From Primula veris (lineage: Eukaryota > Streptophyta > Magnoliopsida > Ericales > Primulaceae): a stretch of DNA of 64,000 bases. The stretch spans positions 33,900,702-33,964,701 of the forward strand of contig OY821743.1 in the NCBI GenBank assembly GCA_963682055.1, read 5' to 3'. Each line of letters begins with the position of its first letter. Position 1 is the stretch's first letter. The notes under the pieces were generated by a model. The model ran no database searches and was not told the origin of the DNA. It was given only the letters and a program-made list of their open reading frames with translations. Below are positions 47,686 to 59,978 of this stretch, piece by piece. The translations under genes were made by a program, and so were the position numbers.

Positions 47686-50305
47686 ATGGAACCCATAAGC
47701 ATCCCCAGTGTGTTACTAAACTCTGGCCACAAAATGCCGATGATCGGATTTGGCACAGCAGCCATTCCGAACCCATCGGAGGAGGAGTTGGTTTCGATTT
47801 GCTTTGAGGCTATAAAATCAGGGTACCGACACTTTGATACGGCAGCTCTATACGGGACAGAGAAGCCACTTGGCCGAGCTGTAAATAAAGCCCTAGAGCT
47901 CAGAATAATCAAGAGCCGAGAGGAACTTTTCATTACTTCCAAATTGTGGTGCAACAATGCTCACTCTGACCTTGTTCTCCCAGCTCTCAAGAATACGCTT
48001 AGGTAATTGAGTAGGTGACTTCTTTTACAATCTAGGTTTTCTTAATCAAGTCTTAATTTCGTAGTTAAGGAATATGTTGGGACATGAATACAGATCCTTA
48101 ACCACCGCTGATTTTCATATGAATTAGATCTTAATTACAATTATTGACATTCTTGTCGTTGACTTTTATTTTTTTTCATTTTCTAGACTTTTTTTATTTG
48201 TTCTTGAAAAAAATGGTAATTATAAAATTGAGCTTTCCGAATTACAAAGTAGATTTTTAAAATTAAAAACTCAAATTCTGACTCTTTTCTGAATTTGATG
48301 CTTTTTAAGATCCGTTTGTATATGAAGATTGGAAAACTGTTTTAAAAAATTAAAATTATAAACCCGAGTTTGTAATTCGTAAAACCCAGTTTTCGAATTT
48401 AAAAACTGATTTATAATTTACAATTATTTCTTTTAGAATTTACTTTTTTAAAAAAAAATTGTGAAAAGGCTTAAAAGGCAAAAAATAAAACTGAGAAACT
48501 CTTGAGTCTTTTAACAATCCTTTATATACTTTATAAAAAAATTTGGATTTTCTCAAAAAAGAAGTATTAGAAAATTCAAATAAATGAGCTTTAAACTCAG
48601 TTTCTAAATTCTATAATTAATACTAAAATTAATGTTTTACATTTTTTTTTTCCTTTTTAAAAAAGGCAAAACAAAAACGATGAACTTCGATATTTGACTG
48701 GATTTAGAAAATTAGGCATGTACAAAGATGGCACCAAAAAAGAGCATAGAAAAAATGCAAATTGATCACTCTTTAGGAAATTTTCTTTCAAGAAGCAGTT
48801 TGCGCATGCAAGTTCCCTTTTATAAAAGTCCTAATCTTTATTTTTTCTAATTAAACAGGATGCTAGGGCTAGAATATGTGGATCTGTATTTGGTGCATTG
48901 GCCAGTGAGGTTGAGACCTGAATTTAAAGGGTATACTTTCGGAAAAGAGGACATACTTCCTTTTGATATAAACAAGACATGGGAGGCAATGGAAGAGTGT
49001 AGCAAGTTGGGATTAGCCAAGTCTATTGGTATATGCAACTTCAGCTGCCACAAGCTCTCTAAACTCCTCCAACACGCCACCATCCTTCCGGCTGTACATC
49101 AGGTTTTTGCGTTGATCAATAAAAATCTTAGATATGCACAATACGTGTGTTATAGACTATAGAATCTTGATTTCTTCACCACCGCATCATCCTCTTATGG
49201 TTGCAAGTTTATACCCTGATTTTTTTTCTTTTACAAAACCAAGCCATTTTCGGCACCTACCTTCCGAAGTATCACATCAAATAGGGCATTGGTTAACTTG
49301 AATCACACAAAATTAATAGCCCATCGAGTGTATAAAGTTTATTCTGAAAACCAATAACCAAAGAGAATAAACTCATACTGTATAGTGTATACCAAAATAG
49401 TTTTTGTTCCACTCTGAATAGGCTTGAAGTCTAAACCATCCTTCAACGGAGGTAAACCAGCGCTAGACCAAGCCACCTTTGGTCCAAATTACTAAAGTTC
49501 AGCTCATGTCAGAGAAAACATCTAAATGGTATCTCAATCGTGTAATGATGATTAAGCACGAAAAAGAGTATAAAGGATTCAAATAGAGGAAAACATTAAC
49601 CAAAAAAACATACAATTAAACCATTCTTTGTGAAAAAATTAAAAATAACGACAGAACCATCTTCTGTATGTACTTACCCAAAACGGATGCTCGTGAAACT
49701 CATTTCAATGATTCCTTTCAGCATGATGGGAAAACAAAGTACAAAACCAAAAGTTGACTTAATTTAAAACAAATTTGATGATATAAGGTTCTACGCAGAT
49801 GGAAATGAATGTGTCGTGGCAGCAACAGAAAATGCTAAAATTCTGTGAAGAGAAAGGAATTCATGTAAGTGCATGGTGTCCGCTAGGGGGGAATGGAGCA
49901 TCTTGGGGAACCCTTGCAGTGATGGAGAGTCCCGTCCTTAAGAATATTGCTACTGCTAAAGGCAAGAGTAATGCACAGGTAATAACTCGATAACGTTGTA
50001 TGGTAATTAAGTAATAATGCTTACGCACAATACATTAATTAGTATTCAAGTGTGTTTTCTTTTTTACATTGCAGGTGGCACTCCGTTGGGTGTATGAACA
50101 AGGAGCAACTCCAATAGTAAAGAGTTTTAACACAGAGAGAGCAAGGCAAAACCTTAGAATATTTGATTGGGAACTACAAGAGGATGATTTGGCTCTAATT
50201 CAAAAAATTCCACAAAATCGGGCGTTTTCAGGCGAATATTTTGTTAGTCCAAATGGACCCTATAAATCGAGCCAAGAGATTTGGGATGGTGAAGATGAAG
50301 CCTGA
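47686..50305 (+). CDS. NADPH-dependent aldo-keto reductase (AKR4-type), four exons
   Basis: Exons 47686-48002, 48859-49102, 49799-49978 and 50075-50305 join with GT-AG borders into 323 residues, the usual AKR4 length. In-frame ATGs also occur at 47662 and 47674. I chose 47686 because [14 protein letters not shown] matches the usual N-terminus of the family. The catalytic tetrad is complete: Asp51 and Tyr56 ([10 protein letters not shown]), Lys86 (TSKLW), His119 (LVHWP). [11 protein letters not shown] near the end is the NADP-phosphate-binding segment. Such enzymes reduce carbonyls with NADPH in the cytosol. Close plant relatives include polyketide/chalcone reductases, codeinone and methylecgonone reductases and stress aldose reductases. 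The substrate here cannot be told from sequence. A tandem copy about 5 kb downstream is a pseudogene. Confidence 0.92.
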
Positions 50306-52620
50306 ATTCTTAGATTTCTCCTCTTCTCTTTTGAAATAAAAACCAAATCTTACTTGCTAAAACTTCCCTAATGTTTTGTTCTCCATCTTCCCTCTATCGT
50401 CTGTTAGGAAATACGATTAAAACACATGCTGTTTTTGTTTTATTATTTTCTTTATCAGACGTTGTTATATTTTTATGAGATTTTATATTGGCATGTTATT
50501 TGTTTTGTTTATTAATGCGCAAATAAGTGTCTAATATTATAATTCGTGGATAGTATAGTGTGTAGAGTACGGGTTACACGTGAAAAATTAGACTATCGGT
50601 TCTTATATAATATAAGTAAATTGTTTACAACTTTAGATGGAAATGTACAGACCAACGGTACAGTTGCAGTATATAATTTTAGTATGTCTGTTTTGACTAC
50701 AGAGAATGGAGTATTCCAATTTTATACGCTAGAGGATTTTTAGTATATTAAACATGACCGCAGCAAGACAATTGTTTTTGTACTTATTAGATAAAATAAT
50801 TAACGCATTGGGTTATAGAATTTGTTTAAACTCTTAATTCTGATTTTATTAATTAATCATGTATGAGAAATGATAATCGTTTTAATTCATAAAAGAGTAT
50901 GATTGTTTACGAGTCATAAACTCAGTGAGTTAGACGGTGACGTTTCAAGTATAGTGTTTATTAGTAAAAGCTTAAAAGTATTGGGATACTTGAAACGTAT
51001 AGTGTTTATTAGTAAAAGCTTAAAAGTATTGGGATACTTGAAGATTACAGTTGGACGGTGAGTTGGACCGATAATGGGATTGATGATACCCCTTAAAAGC
51101 TTAAAAGTATTTTTGTATCAAAACCCTACAGGTGGATTTATTAATCCGATACATTAATTAAGTTAAGTGGTATTTATTAAGCAATACAATATTCTTAATA
51201 AATATAAATCGTCAGTGATTTAAATTGGTAAGTGGGTGTCTGTTTAATTTTAGGGTCAATGCCCAAAACATACAATGGGGATGATTTAAACATAATGACA
51301 TGAAACGAATTATCTTCTAAAAGATTCGGAATATAGGAGAGAGATTTCAGTTACAGTTCTTTAGTGGAAGAGGCTCTAACTTAATCAGATGAGAAAAGAT
51401 TCATGTTGATGAGTTTAAGTTCGAATCTGATTAGCATAAACTCTTATTTATTCAGCCTATCAGGTCCCTAACGTAGCCTATATAAACATGCTTCGTATCA
51501 CCATGAAAATATATATTTTCTATATACGTTTTTTAGTGATAGAGAGTCAACCATCTTTTCAGAAGCAAGTCGTTTTTTTAGAAATACGTTAGAAGACCCG
51601 ATTCTTTCAGAAAGAAAAGTTCAGCATCACTGTAATCTTCTAAACATAAAAGGTAAAATAATAACAGTTTTAAATAGTATCATACACAATTTTAATAAAA
51701 TTTCTGGGCATTTTTTCCGCTGATATAAAACTTTCATCTTCAACTTTTTAGGTGTATATAATTCAAATGATCACATGACCTGGATATGCTCTTTTACTAT
51801 TAAATTTCATGAAATTCACTAATATCCTTTTGTTTAGTAGTTTAAGCATGCAAGAGTGTCTTGTCCAATGCTTAATAGTTCATGAACTCAATTTTCAAGG
51901 AATGGATTCTGAACTACAACAAACTCTAGTTAATTATTCAAGAAACATAACAATGAATATAAGGAACATATGAAACTGTTCATCCCTGCACAACCTAAGT
52001 AAGAATAAAAATATATGTCGTGTATGTTGTTTAAAAAATCCATGCTTTGAGCTTTCTAGGCGCTAGGCTTTGGCTTGCCGGCCGATTAAGGCTAGTCATT
52101 CACATTCATATTATTTGGGACAATTAGGTCAATCCGTCAAGAAAACAAATACAAACTCAAGTTAAATCCCTCATATGGTGTGATCATATATTTGTGTCAC
52201 TCTCTAGGTAATTTGACATTTGTTTATTTGACTAATTTTGGCTAAACCCTCTGCCTAATTTCAGATTATAATGATTTCCTGTCGAACTTTAAAACAAGAG
52301 CTGTTGTTTACTTTATGTTACATAATAAATCACATCTCTTTTAGTCTAATTTTGGCCAAGCAAAAGTTGTTTAATTTTGGCCAAATCCCCTGGATTTTAC
52401 ATTAATGAGCCCTTGTCATCATAGGTTAATGTGCAGAAGTTTTAAATGATCAAGCGATAAAGCTAGAAACCACAAAAATGTATTTCTTCTTATTTAATAC
52501 TTTTACCGAAAGTGATTCTCCTTCTCCACGCTTTCGATTTATAATTAGTTTCAGTTTCTTTTAGTAAGAAGAAAATGTTTCATTTTCAAAAGAATTAGTG
52601 AGGACAGGGAAAGAGTGAAT
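50306..52620. other. Region between the aldo-keto reductase copies
   Basis: The first 90 bp (3' UTR-like) and 51735-52100 match the sequence downstream of the second copy (61702-62110), so the tandem duplication includes 3' flanking DNA. Between them about 1.3 kb (roughly 50396-51735) has no counterpart and starts TGTTAGGAAATACG near 50402. This looks like an inserted LTR-type sequence, but I found no closing CA with a matching duplication. Bases 52030-52110 hold a TAGGCGCTAGGC-type MITE fragment. Confidence 0.5.
50949..51044. repeat. Perfect 48-bp tandem duplication
   Basis: Two copies start at 50949 and 50997, each beginning GTATAGTGTTTATTAGTAAA. They lie within the unmatched insertion between the reductase copies. 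Confidence 0.9.
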
Positions 52621-52760
52621 ATGGAATCCATAAGCATCCCCAATGTGTTACTAAACTCCCGCCACAAAATGCCGATCATTGGATTTGGTACAACCGCCTT
52701 TCCGAACCCATCAAAAGAGGAGTTGGTTTCTATTTACTTGGAGGCTATAAAATTAGGGTA

Positions 52761-53453
52761 TTAAGTAAAAAATACGTTTAGTGTACTGTACTATCAGTCG
52801 TTAACGATTTAAGCACTGCATTATCATTTTCAATAATTGAGTTACCGAACTACGAAATTTTCTTCTAATTAAGAGACTAACATCATAAATCGACAAAATT
52901 GCAGTCGTTATATCTCACATTTGAGGATCTATTTTTACGAAAGTTGATAGAATTGCACTCATTATGTGATAGCCAAGAAAACGTAAGTGCCATTTCATCA
53001 TTTTGTTTAACAATATATCCTCAATTGTGATAAATTTTAATAAAATGCAATAATATTGCAAACAAATATGAATAAAATGGTGCAACATCGCCATAAATTA
53101 GATAGAGAAAAACAATTTTTATTTATTCAGGGTTAATCAAGAAAATCGCAATTGGCTGAGTATTTACAGCTCATTTCTCTGTTAACCAATCAGAGAGTGG
53201 CATCTGTCTATAACTACCCATTCTGTTACAAGACTTAAGATAATTACAAATAGGTCCAATGATATGAAAACGTAACAAAAAGTAATACAGAGTAATTATA
53301 GAAAACATACAGTCTTTCTAAAAGCTAAAGAATTAACCCAAACTAACTAAATAATTTCATCAAATTTCGTAGATTAGTATCTTAATTGTGACAAATTGAT
53401 AGTGCAGTACCTAAATCGTTAAACACTTGTAATACATTACACGTATTTTTTCC
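52761..53453. mobile_element. MITE inserted in exon 1 of the reductase pseudogene
   Basis: The insertion site is exact because the intact paralogue reads GGGTACCGACAC there. TA is duplicated on both sides. The ends are inverted: TTAAGTAAAAAATACGT at the left, and GGAAAAAATACGTGTA read from the right. Similarity extends inward to TCGTTAACGATTTAAG / GTTTAACGATTTAG. Length is 693 bp, with no ORF. The interior resembles 45290-45560. Confidence 0.82.
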
Positions 53454-54707
53454 TACCGACACTTTGATACTTTGATACGGAAGCTACATACAACATAAAG
53501 AACCCGCTTGGCCGAGTTGTGGTTAAAGCGCTAGATCTCGAGTTGACCAAGAGTCGTGATGAACTTTTCATTACTTCCAAACTGTGGTGCAATAATGCCT
53601 ACCCTAACCTTGTTCTCCCAGCTCTCAAGAATACCCTTAGCTAATTAATAATCTTTCTCAACTGGATATTTTATAAAATTTCTAGAATATGGAGGTTTAC
53701 ATCAAAAGAAACAATTACTTATTTTATTTTATAATTTTATTTGACAAACATAAATAAAATTCTTTGGATTCAGTTTTTAGATTTTACATTTTCAATTCTG
53801 GGAAGAGCTAACCGTCCAAGTCTAGTAAGGTTGGGCCTCGGGCAAATGTTCGAAAAAAAATTTTAACGGGCAAGCACGTCTACTATTTCTTAAATATATT
53901 TTTTAATTCTATATAAAATATTTAATCACATCTCATTTACATTGTGTTATAGTAGTGTGGGGGTTGTGTAGTCATGAATTTGACTTGTTGGCCATGAGTT
54001 AAATACTCACAAATTACAATTTTATTTTATAGACAATTAAAAATATTTTTAAGCCTTAAACATATACATTAACCGAGCCGGCCCTGCGTCTGCTTATACA
54101 TGATCCGTATATTATCAAGTTTCCACTCATAAATTCAAATTTAAGATTAAAAAAAACACCTAGTAATGTACCGTTGTATTACTTTCATATAAATCAGATA
54201 CTCTTGTATGTTTAAACAGATACAGAAAAATGAAACATAGGACATAAGCAAATTGATCACTGTTTAGGGAACTTTCTTTCAAGAACCATTTTGTGCATGC
54301 AAGATCGTTTTTCAAATGTCCTAGCCTTTATTATTATTATTATTATTATTGACAAACAGGTTGCTAGGGCTAGAATATGTGGATCGTTATTTAGTGCATT
54401 TTCCAGTGAGGTTGAAACCGGAATTTGAAGGGTATACTTACGGAAAAGATGACATACTTCCTTTTGAGATACACAAAACATGGGAGGCAATGGAAGAGTG
54501 TAGCAAATTGGGATTAGCCAAGTCTATTGGTATAAGCAACTTCAGTGGCCACAAGCCCTCTAAAACTCCTCCAACACGCAACCATCCCTCCCGCGGTCAA
54601 TCATGTTTTTGCGTTGATCAATAAAAATCTTAGATACACTATGCGTGTATTATAGACTATCGTTTTTACATGATACAACCAGTGTCGGCCTAAGAGTGCC
54701 TTGTTTT

Positions 54708-54955
54708 TGATAAATCTATGATTGCAGATGAACATAAATGGTGTAAATAAAGAAAGACATGTATGTTTTTAACTGAACAATGTTCTCACACCTTAACTTA
54801 ATTACAGAAGCCATAGATTGAGTTATATACAGAGAAGTAATTATTGCTCTAGAGACTAAATTTTCACCTATTAATATTCTAGTCTATCAAAAGGAAAGTT
54901 ATTACAAATAGACCCACAAAAGTGAAAACCATATTAAACAACTATGTACTCAACA
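54708..54955 (-). repeat. Copia 3' LTR
   Basis: 248 bp, TGATAAATC...ACTCAACA on the plus strand. It differs from the other LTR at three positions, all transitions. Confidence 0.95.
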
Positions 54956-54962
54956 TGCCCCC

Positions 54963-57900
54963 TCAAGATGGAGGAGGATGAATATTCAGAGTTCCCATCT
55001 TGGCCAACAAGTAGTGAAACTGTCGAGACCCCAACGGTTTTGTAAGTATATCTACAACCTGTTCAGATGTACGAACATGCATAGTGTGTATCAAATTTGC
55101 TTGAATATTTTCGCGTATAAAATGACAATCAATATCAATGTGTTTTGTGCACTCATGGTGAATGGGGTTAGCTGCTAAAAAGATGGCAGATTTGCTGTCG
55201 GAAAAAACCAAAGCTGGTTTGTGATGAATAATGCCAAGATCATGTAATAGGTTCAACAACCATAATATTTCGCAGCCCGTGGAAGCGATGGCCCTGTATT
55301 CCGCTTCTGCTGAACTTCTAGCCACAACCGTTTGCTTTTTACTTTTCCACGAAATAAGAGAAGTGCCTAAAAACACACAAAAACATGTGATAGATCGTCT
55401 ACTATCCAAACAAGCTCCCCAATCGGAGTCCGAATAAGCTGTTAATTGGAGAGAGGACTGTCTCGGGAAAAATAGTCCTTGGCCAGGAGTTGCTTTTAAA
55501 TACCGTAACACTCTATAAGCTACTGCCATTTGATTTTCAGTAGGCGCCTCCATAAATTGTGATAATATATGAACAGTATATGAGATATCCGGCCTTGTAA
55601 TTTTTAAATATCAAAGTTTTCCCACTAAGCTCCGATAAACAGTAGGGTCAAGTAGAGAAGAAGAATCATTTTTAAATAATTTCATATTAGAACTCATGGG
55701 AAATTCTAAAGGTTTGCACCCCAAATATCATGTATCTTGTAAAAGTTCCAGTGTGTATTTTCTCTGGCTTAGGGAAATACCTTGCTTAGAATGAGCAACT
55801 TCGAGTCCTAGAAAGTATTTTAGGACACCTACATCTTTGGTGCGAAACTGAGTATTAAGAAAATTCTTCACTGTTATAATCAAGGAAGTGTCGTTGCCTG
55901 TAATCACTATATCATCAACGTAAACAAGCAGTACAAGAAAAGAGCCAGACTTTGTAAGTGTGAAAAGGGAATAATCAGATTTTGATTGAATAAATCCAAA
56001 ACTGAAAAGAGCAGAGCATAATTTTTGAAACCATTGGCGACTCGACTGTTTCAGACCGTAGAGAGATTTAAGGAGTTTACAAACTCTTTGCTCACATTCT
56101 TTTGCAAAACTAGGAGGTATTTTCATATAAACATCTTCATTTAAGTCTCCGTGCAAAAAAGCGTTATTAACGTGTAATTGTACGAGTGACCAGTTTCGGG
56201 TTGAAGCTATAGCAAGTAAACATCGAATAGTACTCATTTCGCCACAGGTGCAAATGTCTCTTCATAGTCTAAACCTTGGACTTGACTAAAACCTTTGGCA
56301 ACTAGTCTTGCTTTGTATCGCTCGAGGGAACCATCAGACTTGAATTTAATTTTATATACCCATTTACATCCAATAGGTTTCTTACCCGAGGGTAAGTCAG
56401 AGAGAACCCAAGTACTATTTGCTTCAAGAGCACTTATTTCATTATTCATGGCTTGTTGCCATAAAGGATCATTTATTGCTTGTTTAAAATTTTGAGGTTC
56501 AACAAGTGAACTAATGGCACAAACAAAAGCTTTATGTGAAGAAGAGAGATTTTTATAAGAAATATGTGCGGAAAGATTATAAAGCAATTTTGATTGAGAG
56601 AGAGAAGAAACGACATGTTGGCAATGATAGTTTTGCAAGTAACTAGGACGTTGTGTAACTCTAGTGGACTTTCTTTGAGGAATAGGGGGAGTTGAGGTTA
56701 AACTTGTGATGTCTGACTCATCATGAGTAGAAGTGTAACGACTCGGTCCGTAGGGCCGAGTCGTTACAAGTAGAAACATTTACAGGAGGCAAGATAGTTT
56801 GTGGTTCTTCTGGAATTAAAGGAATAGAACAAGGAAGAACAGGAGAAGGATTGCTAGGAGTCGGAGGTGGAGCATATGGAAAAATATGTTCGTGAAAGAC
56901 GACATCTCTCGAAATGAAAATCTGGTGCGTTGAAAGGTCAAATAACTTATAGCCTTTAGTACCGAAAGGATGTCCTAAAAGAATGCATTTTCTAGCTTTA
57001 GGATCGAACTTGTGTCGATTACGAGATAATGTAGAAGCAAAACACAAAGATCCTATTACTCTCAAATGATCGTATAAAGGAGGACGAGAAAACAAGAGCT
57101 CAAAAGGGGTCTTGTTATTTAGTACGGGAGACGGTATTCTGTTAATTAAGTATGCAGCAGAACATACACATTCACCCCAAAAACGGAGAGGGAGGTGAGC
57201 TTGAAATCTTAGCGCTCTAGCAATGCTAAGTAAGTGTTGATTTTTTCTTTCAACCACACCGTTTTGTTGTGGTGTATCTACACAACTAGTTTGGTGTAAT
57301 GCTCCCATTTTAGAATAAAATTCAGGTAAGCGAAACTCAAGTCCGTTATCGCTCCTAACACATTTTATTTTCTTAGAAAATTGGGTTAAGACAAATTGAA
57401 AGAAAGAAATTAGGATAACAGTGGCATCAGATTTATGCTTCATAAGATAGACCCAAGTGCATCGACTAAAATCATCGACGATGGTAAGAAAATATTGAAA
57501 ACCACCAATAGCTTGTACACGATAAGCGCCCCAAATATCAACGTGTATTAAATCAAAAATAGAGGTGCTATGAGTTACACTGGTAGGAAAAGGTTGTCTT
57601 TGTTGCTTAGGTAACGGACATATTTGACATTGAAAGTTTTTATCATGACCGATGTCAGTTACAGACTTTTGCAAAACTTGTAGTCTAGGTAATGAAGCAT
57701 GCCCCATCCTAAAATGCCACAATTCAGTAGAAGACCCAAAAGGTGAAGCAAAATTAGCAATTGAAGAACAACTAGTACTTAAAATTGGAGCGAAAGCGAG
57801 ATAATATAATCCATTTTTGAAATCAGCAATACCAATCATCCTCTTGCTGAAAGTGTCCTGTATTAAACAAGTATGTGACAGAAAAACCAAAGTGCAAGGA

Positions 57901-59640
57901 TTGGTTTGTGTTAACTTGCTAATAGATATAAGATTTACCGAAAACGAAGGAGCATATAAAACATTAAGAAGAGTTAAATCTGTATTTAATTTGATATCTC
58001 CCATATGTGTCACAGGTACAATCTGACCATTGGGAAGAGATATTGTAACATTCATTAATTTGATATTAGAAGTGAAAGCGTCGATTGAATGGACTATATG
58101 ATCAGTAGCCCCAGAGTGTAATATCCAAACATGAGGTGCAGGACACGTATGCATGAAATTATAGGCAGAGGAATGAGCGCAAGTACCTGATATAGGAGAA
58201 TGTGAAGAAGGAACAGAGGCGCCATGAGTGGAAACAGAACAAGCGGTTGAAGAATGAGCAGAAGGTAGATTTGCATAACTTGTACCATTTGCACCACTAC
58301 CAGAATAGCTCATACTCAGAGGATCACTCGCCAACGAACCCATGTTCATAGTATTATTTCCCAAGTTTTGAGAAAAACCACGAGCTGGAGATTGGATTGA
58401 GTGGTTGAGTTGGTGATATTGATGGTGCATAACAGGCAACTTTTGGTGGTAATTAGCTTCTTCAGGGATGTGATAAGGTGAATGTTGATTTTGGTAATTA
58501 TGTGATGCCGGAGTTGCGTAACTAGATATAGGATTAAACTCCGGACCATGACTAGTGATGGCGGCTGACGGTTTGTAAAACTTATGTCCCGGAGGATAAC
58601 CATGTAGTTTGTAACATTTATCCTTAACATGGTTATCCTTTTGACAATGAGTGCAAAACAATTTGCCTCTTCCTCTACCCTTAGCAAAAAAGTTCCCTTG
58701 ATTTTGTACAGCGACATGAAAAGGCGGCCTGTAATTGTTATAGTTGGCTTGCGGATGAGTTTGATAGGATGAAGACTGATTAGGAGAACTATCGAGATGC
58801 AGCTTACCCAAATCAAAATGTTGTGATTGACTAGACATTGCCATAACTTCTGTAGGGTAATGAATAGGTGAAGACATGGTCTTATGCCTTTCTTCCGAAA
58901 CCACCAAATTCAAAATTTGGTTCAAGCTCGGCATGGGACTAGTTAACAATATATGACCTCTTGTAGATGAGTATTTGTCATTTAATCCCATGAGAAATTT
59001 CATAGCTATAAATTGCTCCGCATTGGTCCGGACCTGCTCCGTGGCTTTACATGTACATTTGTTCATCCCACCACAGACACAAGTCGGTACATGACAAAAT
59101 TGATGCAACTCATTCCAGAGGGTCTCTAACTTTGTAAAATAATCCATCACGGACTGATTTCCTTGCACATACATAAATATATCCTTTTGTAGTTCGGAAA
59201 ATTCTAGGTCCATTGGACTGTGTATACCGCTCCTTGAGTATACACCACATATTAAATGCATTTGGCGAATATACTATATTGGCAGCTATATCTTTCACAA
59301 CAGAGTTTAAAATCCACGATTGTACCATTAAATTGCATCGAATCCATATAGGATGTAACGGGTCAGTGGACATTGGTTCAACGATACTCCCATCTATAAA
59401 ACCTAGCTTATTTTTGGATCCTACAGCCATATACATCGCTCGACTCCACGAGTGATAATTATTACCATCTAAAAGAGGTGAAACTATAACTGATGTGGGG
59501 TTATCACCATTACTCAGATAGTATGGGCTCATAGGACTCATACCTTGAGTTGAAGAGTATGAACCGGATGCCTCAGTAGTAACGCCGGCAGAGGTCGCGG
59601 CTCCCGAGGACGTAATAGTGCTCACTTCTTCAATAGCCAT
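54963..59640 (-). pseudogene. Copia gag-pol, disrupted
   Basis: Gag starts at 59640 with a copia N-terminal domain (SPYYLSNGDNP, LLDGNNYHSWSRAM). A one-base insertion near 59197 shifts frame. The next frame carries the rest of gag, a CX2CX4HX4C knuckle (CTHCQKDNHVKDKC), protease (SGATDH), and integrase with GHASL, CQIC and the acidic residues in HVDIWGAY, RSDNGLEF and VVERKN. A 35-bp palindrome insertion breaks the frame at 56734-56768. RT begins in the next frame, a one-base deletion lies near 56236, the YVDD box is present, and stop codons interrupt near 55730 and 55605. RNase H (AYSDSDWGACLDSRRS) ends at 54963. Two expected catalytic Asp positions read His: before SGATDH in protease and in LHVNNAFL of RT. 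The element cannot make its own proteins. Confidence 0.93.
56734..56768. mobile_element. 35-bp palindromic insertion with 7-bp target duplication
   Basis: Perfect 13-bp arms (TGTAACGACTCGG and its reverse complement) enclose a 9-base spacer. The flanks repeat AGTAGAA (56726-56732 and 56769-56775). It interrupts the integrase-RT junction of the copia gag-pol frame. Confidence 0.8.
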
Positions 59641-59713
59641 TTACCCAAATCAAAATTAGGTTTTAGAGAAAATAGAAGTCTAGGTTAAAAGTAAGATCAG
59701 ATCGATTTAATCT

Positions 59714-59725
59714 GCTCTGATACCA
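59714..59725 (-). other. Primer-binding site, tRNA-Met(i) type
   Basis: The minus strand reads TGGTATCAGAGC directly after the 5' LTR, the standard plant copia primer-binding site complementary to the 3' end of initiator tRNA-Met. Confidence 0.92.
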
Positions 59726-59973
59726 TGATAAATCTATGATTGCAGATGAACATAGATGGTGTAAATAAAGAAAGACATGTATGTTTTTAACTGAACAATG
59801 TTCTCACACCTTAACTTAATTACAGAAGCCATAGATTGAGTTATATACAGAGAAGTGATTATTGCTCTAGAGACTAAATTTTCACCTATTAATATTCTAG
59901 TCTATCAAAAGGAAAGTTATTACAAATAGACCCACAAAAGTGAAAACCATATTAAACAACTATGCACTCAACA
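59726..59973 (-). repeat. Copia 5' LTR
   Basis: 248 bp. Transcription of the element would start here and run leftwards. The GTTTT duplication follows directly at 59974. Confidence 0.95.
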
Positions 59974-59978
59974 GTTTT

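Larger units (their letters stand above)
54708..59973 (-). mobile_element. Complete-length Ty1/copia retrotransposon, coding region broken
   Basis: The element has two 248-bp LTRs with TG...CA ends and a perfect 5-bp target duplication GTTTT (54703-54707 and 59974-59978). Next to the right (5') LTR is a primer-binding site for initiator tRNA-Met, and a purine-rich tract (minus-strand GAGGGGGCA) abuts the left LTR. Total length is 5,266 bp. The domain order gag, protease, integrase, RT, RNase H identifies Ty1/copia. It is inserted in intron 2 of the reductase pseudogene, in opposite orientation. The LTRs differ at 3 of 248 sites, all transitions, so insertion was fairly recent. Confidence 0.97.

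Noticed and set aside
47643..47957. Minus-strand ORF of 104 codons opposite reductase exon 1
   Set aside because: It is the antisense shadow of a coding exon with no own domain.
50396..51735. Solo LTR starting TGTTAGG between the reductase copies
   Set aside because: The start fits an LTR, but I found no CA end with a matching 5-bp duplication, so it is noted only as an unmatched insertion.
55231..58297. Multiple short ORFs on both strands inside the copia element
   Set aside because: They are shadows of the gag-pol frame in other frames.
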